This document shows positions 36,301 to 46,859 of a DNA stretch of 64,000 bases, piece by piece. The DNA is from Opisthorchis felineus. Lineage: Eukaryota > Platyhelminthes > Trematoda > Opisthorchiida > Opisthorchiidae. Every line of letters begins with the position of its first letter. Position 1 is the stretch's first letter. The notes beneath the pieces were generated by a model. It did no database searches. It saw only the letters and a list, made by a program, of their open reading frames with translations, and was not told the origin of the DNA. Where the stretch lies: contig SJOL01009490.1 of NCBI GenBank assembly GCA_004794785.1, positions 570,270 to 634,269 on the forward strand, given 5' to 3'. Both the position numbers and the translations under genes were made by a program.

Positions 36301-37000
36301 CCATCCCTTCACACACGTACTCGGTGGAACAGTTCAAACACAGCCACACACTGGACCACGAAACTCGTTTTTATCCTACACCCACAAATTACGCCACACA
36401 GGCGTGGCTTATTTGCCCTTTGGCTGTCGGTACCGTCCGATGCGCGTCGAAACAGGCAATGTGCGCACACACTGAAAACGTACCTACATATACGAAAACC
36501 GGACACGGTTCGGACAAAAACAACAACACCGCGCACGTCAACCAACTTGGCATCTAGCCGTGCAGGAATTACGACTCGCAGTCCATGGACACCCCTATCT
36601 TTACGTTGCACACAGTAAATAAGCGTGCAAATTGGCTCACAGCACACGCGCGCAGGACAAGAAGCCAACTGAGGTCCCCAAATCTCCTCAGGCAACTACG
36701 GAACACGTGTAGTAGCCGTAATGTGGAGAAAACATGTCTAGCGTTCGGAACTCCACCCAGGAACCCCCAACGGCTGTCCTCATACGATAAGTAACTTTGT
36801 GGCTTATTCCGCTTGTCGCATTGTATCTATATTTATCAAGGTTAACCTAACCATCGTATTCATCATTCTGGCAGAACATCGATATGTTAGTGCTTGTCAC
36901 CTTCTGATAATCAATTTAAATACGTTACAACTCGAGCACTCAAGAGGTTTTGGTAGATGTCACAGACGCACTGTGTTCGTCGAGAGGAAGAAGTATCCAT
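36297..37000. other. Unidentified insertion of about 690 bp in CR1-1
   Basis: CR1-1 sequence is readable up to 36296 and again from 37001. The stretch between has no LINE similarity and is flanked by the direct repeat GTATCCAT (36297-36304 and 36993-37000). Its left two thirds are CA-rich and its right third AT-rich. No terminal inverted repeats or tRNA-like boxes were found, and the short frames inside (for example plus 36280-36618) show no domain. It could be a non-autonomous transposon with an 8-base target duplication. Confidence 0.35.
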
Positions 37001-39715
37001 AGTTACGGGAAGCCAGTATGGATGAAAAAGCGTGTAAAATATCTAAAGAGAGGAGGTAAAACAAGAACCTTGGAGGAGCAGTTTGGCCATAACTGCTGCG
37101 TTGAAACAAACGACGCGGAGTGATAACTTCCTGGGAGCCGTAGATCGACAACAGCTGCAGCCAGATTGTCATCGTTTGAGAATATTAGGTTCAGGGTATG
37201 TAAGCCACGAGTGGGGCAACGAGCAATTTGGGATCATCCCTCTACAGTAAGCTGACGAAGAAAAGAGGCGCAGCGAGTGGGGCCTGTAGTGGGAAACCAG
37301 GATATATCCCGTTGGCCGAAGCCGCCCAGCACAAAGTTGAAAGAATGAGGGAGGACATGTGCACTGGATATAACACGGGACAAGTCAGCAATAGAGGTGA
37401 GGGATGGGGCAGTGGTAGATAGAAAAAGCCTACTAGTATTGGTCGTTTGGCCTGTTCTCTAGAGATCTAGATGGCCTTGGAATCCCTTCCATGGTGGAAT
37501 TATCAGTGATGGTTGCGCGAAGATCTAGTTTGCAATGGATAGCACAGCCACCGCCCCTTGAGTTCTTCCTATCAGAGTAGTGAATAATACAGCCAGAGAT
37601 TGAATTGTCTGGGGTTTCAACTGTGAGCCACGTTTCATTCACGGACTTCAGACTTCGTCGTACCATGGCGCTAGTGGCTCAGAGACTGTGGATTTTGGCA
37701 GTAACTAGTGGGCATTAAACAAAATTATTAACGAGCTCATTGGCAAATAAAAGATGCATAGCTTGCTCATGGTGGAGTTTGCTACTAGGGGGACTCTGAA
37801 AGTGGAAGTGGGGTATTATGAGACAGGGTTCATTGAGTGTGTGTTTGGAGTCGGAGAAGGAATATTCAACACTGGTGGAAGGTGGGTAAATAGTTGGTGA
37901 AATAGGTTTGAACCCACGGCAAAAGAACGTTGTTTGTGGGTTAGGGGCCCCGCAAAGGACCAGGCTTGTATCTTGTGGGGCCCCAAGTGTATTTATGTAC
38001 AGTGAGGGGTATGGCCAGGTTTATAGACGAAGGGCAAAATGTGGGAATTCGAGGAGTTATTGCAGGAGAAGGATTCAAGATACCAGGCTTTGACAGCAGT
38101 TGTTTGAGCCCGAGGGGGCGCTTTGGTGGGGGAGGTGGAGTGTCATTGAGTCAGGGGGGTTTGAGGCAAGAGACTGTGCTTTTAACTCCGAATGCAGCGC
38201 CGGGTAAGGGCTGATGAGATACCGCATCTGTCATATCAGTGGAGAATTTTGTTGACGCGGTCTAGGTCAGAGTTGGCACAGGCAGGTGTCAAAAGATGGA
38301 AGTGAGCGGGAGATGTTGAGATTGCGGCCGTCAAGCAGGTTTGTGTGGAACCAGAAGACAAGTGAGCATCACAGTGCGGCGAGTTTGGACGAGGAGCCAC
38401 TCCCAGCTAATGAAGATCAAGGGAAAGAGTAGTGCTGGGACATCAATATTTTGGGGATAGCGCGTCAACTCCAGTATTTGGGAGATGGCTTAAATCCAAC
38501 CGATTTAGAACTGGCTACATTGTTGCCGGGGACGGTTGGGAGTGCAACAAAACTTGTGGCGACTCTACAAGAGGCCGAGACAGTTGGCAAACTCAGTGAG
38601 CTGTTGTTTGAAACGGGGGTGTTCTGGATACTGTGCGTACATGTGTCAACGGCGATTTGGCTTGCTTGGTTTTCAAAGGGGTCGGTTGCATGGGAAGTCT
38701 GCGACTGAGTCAGAGTATTGAATGGTGCAGATTTGTGAAGGGAAGAATGGTCGGTTTGATAGTTATCAGTGGTTGACCCTAGAAGTTTGAAGAGTTGATT
38801 TTCTGTGGGCTGCTTTTGCAGTCAAGAACGAGTAGCTTGGACCCTTACGGTTTGGAATGTTTGGGTAGATGATAGAAGGGCCTGTGATGCTAGCAGACGC
38901 ACTGCATTGTTTTCATCTCTGAATCGCATTGTTATTGGGCAACGCAAATACTGCTTCGGCTTCTGCAGTCATTGAGCTGTGCGGGCTATGTCATTCATGT
39001 TACATGCTGTCAGGATAACAGTTTTTGTGCGTTTTGTTGGGATGAGATCGGGGACTTTGTATATTGACACCTGGTTACAGCGTTCCATACGCTGACTAAT
39101 CTCGGAGGCAAGTGTGTCAATAAGGGCTGACGTTTTTGTAAGACTCGATGGATCAAACGTCACACCACGAGGTAGAAGGCAAACAGTTGGTTGTATGCTT
39201 CGGTAGGATGCCAGTTCGCCCTCCATCTTATGCACACGAGGTGTGAGATTTGCCAGGTCAGTGTAAAGCTGAGAGCCTTTTAGTAATGAAGAATCGACTG
39301 AGTGGAACAGGGAGGGAAATGTCAGTTAGTGATTCCAAGCGGCCTGAAGCTGCTTGGAGCACTCTGTAGGCTGGCCTTGAGTAGTGATGGGTTTCAGTGT
39401 TGCCTGCGAGTGTTGGCCTTTTGGCTGCGAGGCGCTTCTTTGGACATAATGAGGAGGAGACGATGGAAAACCAGGGTCCAACAACCGCTTAGAGGAAGAT
39501 GGGAGTAGTGGCAATATTGGTTTTTTGATTCAGGTAGTAGTAAGGTTCGCTGGGCTGGCGGTGCCGAGCTTGTAACTCAGGGAGGCTTTATCAAGGTAGG
39601 AAGAGTCAGAGGGAAGGCTGAGTGCAACTATTGATGGGGTGTCCAAAATAGGTAAGTAATTGCTGTACTTGAAGTAAGCAAAAGGCTAAGGACGGGCTGG
39701 GGTCCAAAAAACATA
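37001..39715 (-). pseudogene. CR1-1 5' region, ORF1 and endonuclease
   Basis: ORF1 starts at 39235 with MHKMEGELASYRSIQPTVCL and keeps the RRM-like segment (QVSIYKVPDLIPTKRTKT). This is about 60 percent similar to CR1-2 ORF1 by eye over the first 88 residues, after which stops accumulate. The endonuclease survives at 37433-37666: SVNETWLTVETPDNSISGC with the metal-binding E, followed by GGGCAIHCK. The 5' untranslated part (39240-39715) aligns with 31650-32120. Beyond 39715 the sequence is Gypsy RT, so this is the element boundary. Confidence 0.65.
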
Positions 39716-41540
39716 TTTTTAAAGCACGACCTGCGTGTTTCGATGGTCAGCGGAGGTCGTAACGCCGGTACAACTTTTATCTGCAAGTATGCGTCAGCCA
39801 GAGTAATTCTGGTGGAAAAACTGCCGCCACTCATAATGGCAAATAGATCATCGAACACCGGAAGTAGTTAATGCTGCATTGAGGCCGGTTGAGACGTCAG
39901 CACAAATGCGGATTGACCCATTAGGCTTCTTCATCACGACGACTGGGGCTGCTCATATGGAGTACGACACTGGAGAGAGGACGTCTTGTTGTTTGAGGTG
40001 CTGGTGTTCTGCGTCGACCTGTGGCGAGCGGGGCACACTGGGCCTGTCTTTTGTGGGAATGACAGCGGTAGCTCCCGGTCGAAGACAAAAGGTTGCTTGT
40101 CCGAGGCTATGCTGGAATAACCCGGCGAAGAGCCGGGTAGTATCACTGGACTGATTTGGAATGTCAACGTGAGAATCGGCCGCATTGCAGACGGAACTAA
40201 TTGGAATAGTTGCCAAACCAAGACGGGCGAAACAGTCAAGACCAAAAAGTTTCACTTCGGCAGGGGCCACGTAAGACGGCTCAGTAAATGCCTTTTCCCT
40301 AAAAAAGACGCAGCGTTGCGATTCCCCAGAAAGCCGACACTCACCACCAAAGGCATTCAGAGGACCAAGCGTGTGACAGAGCTTCTACGATATCGTTTTG
40401 ATGTCCAAAGCGGTGACGAACCGCAGTCGGACCGGACATCCGTTAACCAGGACGGTGAGGAAGTTCCGGTGGGACGGGGCACTGACCAGCAACGTTGCCA
40501 GCAGGTTCATAATGGAGCCTTCGGGAGGCGCGGTTGCTGCTTGGAGGTGCCGTAGGACATACTGGATGAGCGTGCCTGACGGTATATGCTTTTGTGACCC
40601 GTGGTCTTGCACCGTCGACCCCGGCACTGTTTGTGAGGGCATCGTCTGGCAAAGTACCCAGCCCCACAGCTCCAACAAGGGGGTTAGGGCCTTTTCTTTC
40701 GCAAGTGCTGTTGATTGGATTGGCTGATGCCAGAAGGCGACGGACCAGAAGAGGATGGCCCAGAGATGGGGAAACCGGCGGATTTGGAAACCTGTGGAAC
40801 AGCATGGTCTTCGAAACCATCTTGAATCCCAGATTGGACAAAAGTGTTGTCATGTTTGGCGACCGTTGGTACTCGCCAGTAATGGCAGTGAGCGTTGGCA
40901 AAAGGTCCCTCCCAAGACGGTTGAGTAGACGCGCTCGTATGTCTGCGAATTTGAGGGACTGGAGGCCGCATATAAAAATGGGGAATTTGAATTGGTCAGT
41001 TGTGAGAGACTTCAATTTGAAACGTTAGCACTCACCATCAACGATGCCAACGGGCACCAAAATGTCGTCTGACTTGTTCAAAACCAATGTTAAACAGCGG
41101 TACCACGTATTGGACGGAGACGATCGTCCCCCAAGCGTCCGGATTAGAGTCTGAATGGTGTCATCAGAAGACCTGTCGCGTGTGGTCTGCGGTAGAATCA
41201 GATTACAGTTGGTGTCCATCTCTGTCGTTCTAAGTTTGCGAAGAGCCGGACATTCATTCATCGTCCTTCATGGTGAGATCGACTGGAAGTGGGTCCTCGT
41301 GGCGCCGGACTTAAGTCTCAAACTGACGTTCACGTCCGGTTCATAGTTAAACTCCACTGTGCCTTTCGCGATTCTGTCAACCTGCTGACCCGATACCGGA
41401 GTGGACGTAGCACTAGTAGCGGGAAACCTCAGCTGCATAAGCATTTCGATAAGCTTAAGGTATTTCTCAAACAGTGCCTGTACTTTCGCGAGATCCAGCA
41501 CAAGAATACCGAAACGACTGTCGCCAAAATGTTATGAATC
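39690..41540 (-). pseudogene. Ty3/Gypsy gag, protease and partial RT (minus)
   Basis: From 41501 downward: gag MLDLAKVQALFEKYLKLIEM, then QVDRIAKGTVEFNYEPDVNV. Next is LTTDQFKFPIFICGLQSLKF at about 40990 (the same gag block as in the other Gypsy family here). Decayed zinc-knuckle and protease regions follow (40443-40700, 40380-40440). The frame 39953-40270 reads KLFGLDCFARLGLATIPISS, LRPGATAVIPTKDRPSVP and VDAEHQHLKQQDVLSPVSYS, the linker into RT. 39628-39858 holds ITLADAYLQIKVVPALRPPL, the first catalytic Asp block (L-A-D-A-Y-L-Q-I). The RT stops at the CR1-1 5' end. The rest of the RT is missing and RNase H resumes at 18.1 kb. Confidence 0.75.
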
Positions 41541-41642
41541 CAAGCGGACGCAATCAACGTCCACACGCGACTTGAGAAGGAGCGCTCAAATCCCATGCTG
41601 TGATGCAAGCCCAATCACTCTTGACGCGTTCAGAGCAGAAGA

Positions 41643-41873
41643 GGAGAGCTTTTGCTGCCTCAGCCAAGGGCAAGGTACAGCAGCAGCATCGTCGAATATA
41701 CATATTTTAAGTGACGTTGATGAACGATAAGTTAATCAGCACACAAGAAAGCGAGTGGCCAGTAGGATGAAAGCGCGATCCTTTTGAAAATGCGCAAAAT
41801 GGAGGAAAAAACTAGAAATGTAAAAATTCAGATTTTCAGAAGATAAATTTGTTATTGACTCGAAAAGCTAACA
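41643..41873 (-). repeat. LTR-like repeat, 5' end of nested Gypsy element
   Basis: It pairs with 16245-16462. On the element's strand it begins about TGTTAGCTTTTCGAGTCAAT and precedes the gag by roughly 140 bases. The RTE LINE resumes immediately to the right. The copies differ at about a quarter of positions by eye. Confidence 0.6.
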
Positions 41874-43540
41874 ATTCTTGTAGAAAAATATATCCATAAC
41901 TATCCGGTCCTATTCCAAATAAGCAGCGGTACCTTGGTTTCTTGTCCCGTAAAACTATTCGGTGCTATCTCGTGTGAAGAGGCAGTGGCTTCAGAATGGG
42001 GTGTGCTGACAATTATCCCTATCTTCAAAAAGGATACGCGGACGCTGTGGGAAAGCTACCGTGGCATCAGCCTGGTAGCTGTGACATCGAATGTGCTCTC
42101 CGGTTTTATCGTTCGAAGTTTGACTGAGCGTTGACAGAGACAGATTCGTGCAAACCAAGCTGGGCTCCCCCCGACGACAGGATGCATTGCTCACACTTTC
42201 ACCCTCCTTCTTTAACAGCAACGCTGCTTCCAGCACCCAAAAACGGTTGTGATCCTTGACTTGAAAGCCATCTTTGACTCTGTGAACCATTGGGCACCAT
42301 GTCAGCTTCAATGGGGCAAATGTGCTCCCCATAAATTCTCGACCCTCTGTAATGTGCAGAGCCCAAACTCCCGCGAACACGTGAAGGTTAGCGGGAAGGT
42401 ATCGCCGGAGTTCAGCACATCAAGCGTGTCAGGCGAGGCCGCCTACTTTCACTTTTCCTCCTCAACTTCGTGGTTGATACGATTACGGAAGAATCACTAG
42501 CAGCATCTAATGCCTGTGGGGTCAGTGTGCTCCCGGGGCCTCCACTCACAGATATAGAGAACACAGAGGACATAGCTCTTCCTGGATCGGACGCCGTAGT
42601 GTTGCAAATAATGTCAAAAAATCTGAATAATTTTGCCTCACGTTTTGGCATGCGCTTCAACCCTGCTAAGTGAAAAGTGTCACTGCAAGCCCGGGCAAGC
42701 TGGAAACCCAAACTTGCGCTTGCAGATGGTCAGACTGAGGTATTAGACAGGTTCATCTACCTGGTGATCCCGGCGATCCCTCAAAAGATAACCTCCCCAG
42801 TTGGGTTAGGGAGGCCAGAGAAGCTTTTATGAATCTGCATCGCTTGCGGCGTAGGTGACATAATCAAGGGTCGAGTTTACAATGCTGCGGTTTGCTCCAT
42901 ATTATTATGCTGGCATTTCCAGCTTTAGACCATCGATATCTCTGGAGCATTACCCGAAGCTGATGGGAACAGTGGATCAGTAATACCGAAGTACGTCAAC
43001 TGATCTTCGGAAGAAATAACTCGCCCACGATCGATGTACTGAACACACTCTACAGGTTACGCCGGCCTGGCCAAATGCCTCTATGCCAGTCAGCAGACTT
43101 CTTCAAAACGTTCTTTCCGTACAATCATGTGAGGGGCATAAATCATCCAGGGGAGTTTTAAAACTGACTTGGAAGTGAAGTTTGAAAGCCACTACCGGCA
43201 AACTCAGTTTCGCTGGTCACTGTCGTCTACCTGGATGAGGATCTCTAGACAGGACATATCAATACCTAGAGACAGTGTTAGACATGGCCCAGTCATACCC
43301 TTCATGGCGCTGGTGAATCCAAGCTATTGTCTTCAGTGCCCTTCTCAATCTCCCTACTTAAAAGTCCATCAACAACCCTTCATTTACACATCGATTATAT
43401 CACTTACCGCCTCCAATGCGAAGCTATCTATCTCAAAGCTATCTATCCTCAAAACACCGGTGAATAAAACGGTGGCAGCTATAACCACTGTACGGCGAGT
43501 ACGCGGTTCTCACGGCTGCTGCTGTTGAGGATGAGGACTG
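41874..43540 (+). mobile_element. RTE-like LINE (outermost element), right half
   Basis: RT begins GTLVSCPVKLFGAISCEEAV, then LTIIPIFKKDTRTLWESYRG; this is the V-I-P-I-F-K-K-G-x-R-x-x-x-x-x-Y-R-G-I-S-L block. VVDTITEESLAASNACGV precedes the active-site region, where N-T-E-D replaces Y-A-D-D (about 42545-42565). MRFNPAK and KPKLALADGQTEVLDRFIYL follow. The C-terminus at about 43215-43310 reads CRLPG.GSLDRTYQYLETVL, the family's R-L-P-G-W-G ending. The 3' end (43480-43540) has a GCTGCTG, then GATGAGGA repeat. About 60-70 codons are missing between the two halves at the Gypsy insertion site. Stops and frameshifts make it dead. Confidence 0.7.
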
Positions 43541-46320
43541 TACTTTTTTCCCCCGGTCGAACCCTTCTCTTGTGTGTGCTTGCTGTTTACTGCGTCTACT
43601 TCAGACTGGATATGCATTGTAACCCCTCAAGAAACTTTTAACCTTTGACATGTCGAACCAATTTGGTTGACCATCTTTTACGAGCGCTTTTTTGACATTT
43701 TGCGTTACCGCGTGTTGTGTGCAGGCGTGTGTTGCTAATGAAGATCGATTTGCCGTCTTCTCCGGGCTTTCTTTGGACTTGCGCTACTTCGTGCAACAAT
43801 TTAAACGAAAACCGCCATGATTTGAGGTTTGTACCCCTTTTCGTTACGTATTTTATCCATGTAGTACTGCAGTTCATTGATAAATCTCAAACATCCACTA
43901 TTTCTGGCTTGTGATTTTGCGCATCACTCAATTAGGCTTTCCCGAATACGTCGAAGTATTCCACAAGGACTATGATTTTCTCACCGCCTCTGAGGCTAGA
44001 GTCTGATCTGCGAGGCAGCGTTTGATGGGGTTGACTTGTCTGGGTTTCCCCAGGGCCAACGACTAAATAGCCTAGCCTACTTTGCCGCAGAGAGCCGACT
44101 TGACATAGAGCGTATGCATAACTGCCTGATTTTTAATGCAGCTGCGCACATTATGTGCCTTCTGAGCACCTCTCTCTTTGGTTTTTAAAATATTTCGGCC
44201 ATTGTGAGCCATGTACTTTCAATCACGGTCAGCCTTTGAGCGGTCGGAGTGTGCTGTACATTAAGGTCGATCTTTTTCAACCCGTCCCCCCTCGAAGGAA
44301 GGCAGGATCGCCGGAAGAAACGCCTTACCACCTTCACAATTCCACCACACAGAATAGCACAATTTTACCCGTAGTCTCCATCGTAAAACAATTTACTGCA
44401 GTTCGGGAACTACCTATTTCCCGTCCAGCTACTCCCCAGTGTCTGTCCTGGCATGGAACCTTTAGGAATTGAGTACCGCTCGGTGTAGCTTTAGTAAAGC
44501 CAGCGCCTCAGTCCACCTCTCTGTCTGAACCCTTCCAGCAAGCGTTCTCGTCAAAAGAAGCACCAAGGATGCAAAACGTTTATTACTGCGTAGAACTGGG
44601 TCAAAATCGCGTGGAGTGCGTCGTATATGAATTGTATACGGAGACAACATTCTGAAAATTCTGGCGCTTTCTGAATACTCTGGATACTGCGGATACTGCA
44701 TCATGATTGGCTTTTGGGTTCACACTTTCGGCCAATCAAAGTTCCCCATGATGCTTGACCAACAAGCTGCCCGGTCAATCGCGTGCGGGATAGGCTTCTT
44801 GTCCGTAGTGGCGCCTAACTGCTAAATATACAGAGACATCGGTATGGAATGCTGCCTAACAGTATCACACAGTGGCACTGCACAACCTAGCTTCGACCAC
44901 CATAACAGGGCGATAGCATTAAGTTGGATGTGTAAATGTTACTCGCTGGTCGGCAGTCCTGAAACCACCGGATGCCTATGCATAATGGGAAGTATCAGAC
45001 TGCGTGCACGAAGCCGAATGAGGTACTACACGCAAGCCCTAGGCGCAGTTTTGGGCCTGAGGAGGTAAGGCCGGATAGCAAATATGCAGAAAACTGTCGC
45101 AAGTCACTCTGTTTAACGAGCGATGTTGTGGCAGTAAGAAAATTTGCCACACGTGGATCCTAACACGCCGAACTCTTAGGCGCAGGCCCCATGCTTCCAT
45201 GAGTCCTCAAAGCAATGGTGCTGTCAATTATTGTTAATGTACCCCTGAATGCGCTGACTGTCTCCCCGAATTTCTGCAAGGGTTCGCGAGCAACCTGTCA
45301 AGTCCAGAACACTCCGTTATGAATTGAGTTCTCATGCTTCGTTAAGGACCCCGTAAGCACACAAATACCTATACATCATCCAAACAGCCTACGAGATACA
45401 GTCAGATGAACAGTTAAGAGTAGCTCCAGATAGTCCAGTGGTTAAGGCGTTGACTTACGTCGGAATGATTGTTCTTTTCTTTTATTAGCCTGAAGAAATG
45501 TTGTGTAGATTAACGATGGGTGTGGTCTACAAAATTAAGGGAGCCCCTAAATTCGTAACATCTGCGAGAGATTTCAAGCCACAATGTATACAGATGGAAA
45601 CGAAAAGATTTACCCCAGAAAGTTAGACGTCCCTGTTTGACCGGGATAATCACCACCAACAACGGCATCGGTATTGCCAAGCGTAAACCGTGCACATGTC
45701 CAAAGGTGGTTTCATGTCCCACGGTTTCACTCACAGATGATCTGTAAGATACGATCGGACAGCTGCGCATTGAAGACTGCAGACAATGCCGTTGATGAAT
45801 ATATCCAGAGATAACAGTAAGTCCGCTTTGGTGAGAAAATTTGGAAGGAAAGTCATTCATTGAATTGAAATCTAATAAGCACACCGTACCAGAGCGCGTC
45901 ACCACCATGTCCGCCAATGTCTTTGACTGTTTGTATGTCAAATCTCGAGGAAACTGTACCAACTCAGTGAAATCTGCCAGTAACATCTGTTGTGACTTGA
46001 CTATGACTGTAACTTCTCCCATCCATGTGGCCGCAATAAGAGAGTTAGTTCGGGAAGTGGTATAATGTAATGCGGATTACATGCTCAAGCGAGCTCAGTT
46101 TGCGGAGTATCGACAGCTCATCAGCCGTATATAATCCAAAAAACGTGCGACGTACCCAGGATTACTGGTCCGATGTTCTCATCATACTCGGACATACTAC
46201 GGACACGTCAGTGACCGACGAGTGCAGATCGCAATGGTGATGTTCCCGGCCCATATAATAATACGAAACGCAGTGGACAAAGTATGCACCACCCCTGGTG
46301 CCCAGATTGATGTGGGTGTA
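43541..46320. other. Unassigned intergenic sequence
   Basis: About 2.8 kb with no domain I recognise. The longest frame is minus 45510-46022 (170 codons), listed separately. At 45419-45470, AGATAGTCCAGTGGTTAAGG resembles the box A end of a tRNA-derived SINE, but no box B follows. A small GGATACTGC direct repeat lies at about 44683-44701. Confidence 0.3.
45510..46022 (-). CDS. Hypothetical ORF, 170 codons
   Basis: An open minus-strand frame from MGEVTVIVKSQQMLLADFTE to NFVDHTHR. I recognise no domain. It has one hydrophobic stretch (AIPMPLLVVIIPV) that could span a membrane, no clear signal peptide and no repeats. It is the longest uninterrupted frame between the RTE LINE and the small Gypsy element. 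It could be chance, a transposon remnant or an exon. The sequence around it offers no supporting splice or regulatory signal that I could identify. Confidence 0.15.
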   Translation of the reverse strand: MGEVTVIVKSQQMLLADFTELVQFPRDLTYKQSKTLADMVVTRSGTVCLLDFNSMNDFPSKFSHQSGLTVISGYIHQRHCLQSSMRSCPIVSYRSSVSETVGHETTFGHVHGLRLAIPMPLLVVIIPVKQGRLTFWGKSFRFHLYTLWLEISRRCYEFRGSLNFVDHTHR

Positions 46321-46618
46321 TGTCCGAGGGCTAGCCGCCCCTAATAACCGAACAGAACGTCAACTGGACGGAAGTGTCACGTACAGGCTACGGAACAAAC
46401 GAAAGCATGCCCTGATTGGTCAGAATGTCAGCCAATTTAGATCACTCATATATTGCTCCACGCTTCTCGACCCCCAACGGAGGTTCTAGCATGACCTTGC
46501 GAAAGATTCTGTGACGACCCTATGAATACGTTTATAATAATTTTCCTTTTTACTCCAAGTGGGCGGGGCAGGAAGCCGAGGGCCGACAGATTTGCACGAC
46601 CGCTCAGCAAGCCACAAC
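46321..46618 (+). repeat. Gypsy 5' LTR (small element)
   Basis: It begins TGTCCGAGGGCTAGCC. The match to the 3' LTR is clear over GGACGGAAGTGTCACG, GCATGCCCTGATTGGTCAGA and CCGACAGATTTGCACGACCG. It lacks a stretch of roughly 45 bases (around 49640-49680) that the 3' LTR has. The right end is placed where similarity stops, just before the gag ATG at 46629. Confidence 0.75.
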
Positions 46619-46628
46619 CGACGACACG

Positions 46629-46850
46629 ATGTCAACTTCGGCAGAGCAACTCCGGGTGATTTTACAGCAGCAACACAAGCAGTTCGGAGATGCTCAAATG
46701 AGGCTTGTTGAAATTCCAATGCGCAGTAAATCTGTGAATGTCACAGAAACTTTTGGACCTCAGTCTTCCTTGACAGGTGCTGCTGCCATCTCGGTTACTC
46801 AATTCAGTTTGGGCGCTTAAACTGGAGGGACATTCGACAGTTGGTTCAAA
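46629..46850 (+). pseudogene. Gypsy gag N-terminus (small element)
   Basis: MSTSAEQLRVILQQQHKQFG starts 11 bases past the LTR and runs through FSLGA, a stop, then TGGTFDSWFKK. The last part matches the gag F-x-W-F-K-R/K-Y-E-D segment of this Gypsy family. The reading stops at the insertion that begins about 46860. The ATG choice follows from its position immediately after the LTR and the glutamine-rich start typical of the family. Confidence 0.6.
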
Positions 46851-46859
46851 AAATAGGCA

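Larger units (their letters stand above)
18108..39715 (-). mobile_element. CR1-like LINE 'CR1-1', full length but broken by later insertions
   Basis: I infer one element with 3' end at 18108 and 5' end near 39715. Its parts are 39715-33150 (5' region, ORF1, ORF2, upper 3' UTR), 32460-32120, 23570-22100 and 18430-18108 (lower 3' UTR). The insertions are a CR1 tail at 32465-33150, CR1-2 at 23572-32120, BEL at 18433-22097 and an unknown stretch at 36305-36992. Alignment to CR1-2 supports this. 32315-32400 matches 25134-25250; 33180-33950 matches 25600-26350; 22783-23430 matches 24187-24830. These occur in the order one continuous copy would give. The net length is about 8 kb, like CR1-2. It lies inside the Gypsy element, between its RT and RNase H. 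Confidence 0.6.

Noticed and set aside
36305..36992. hAT transposon
   Set aside because: Only the 8-base direct repeat fits; the ends are not inverted repeats and there is no transposase.
40443..41028. Competing long ORFs on both strands
   Set aside because: The minus frame has gag motifs in order; the plus frame is its shadow.
16245..41873. Target-site duplication of the split Gypsy element
   Set aside because: Bases next to the two LTR-like ends do not match at 4-6 bases, so none is claimed.
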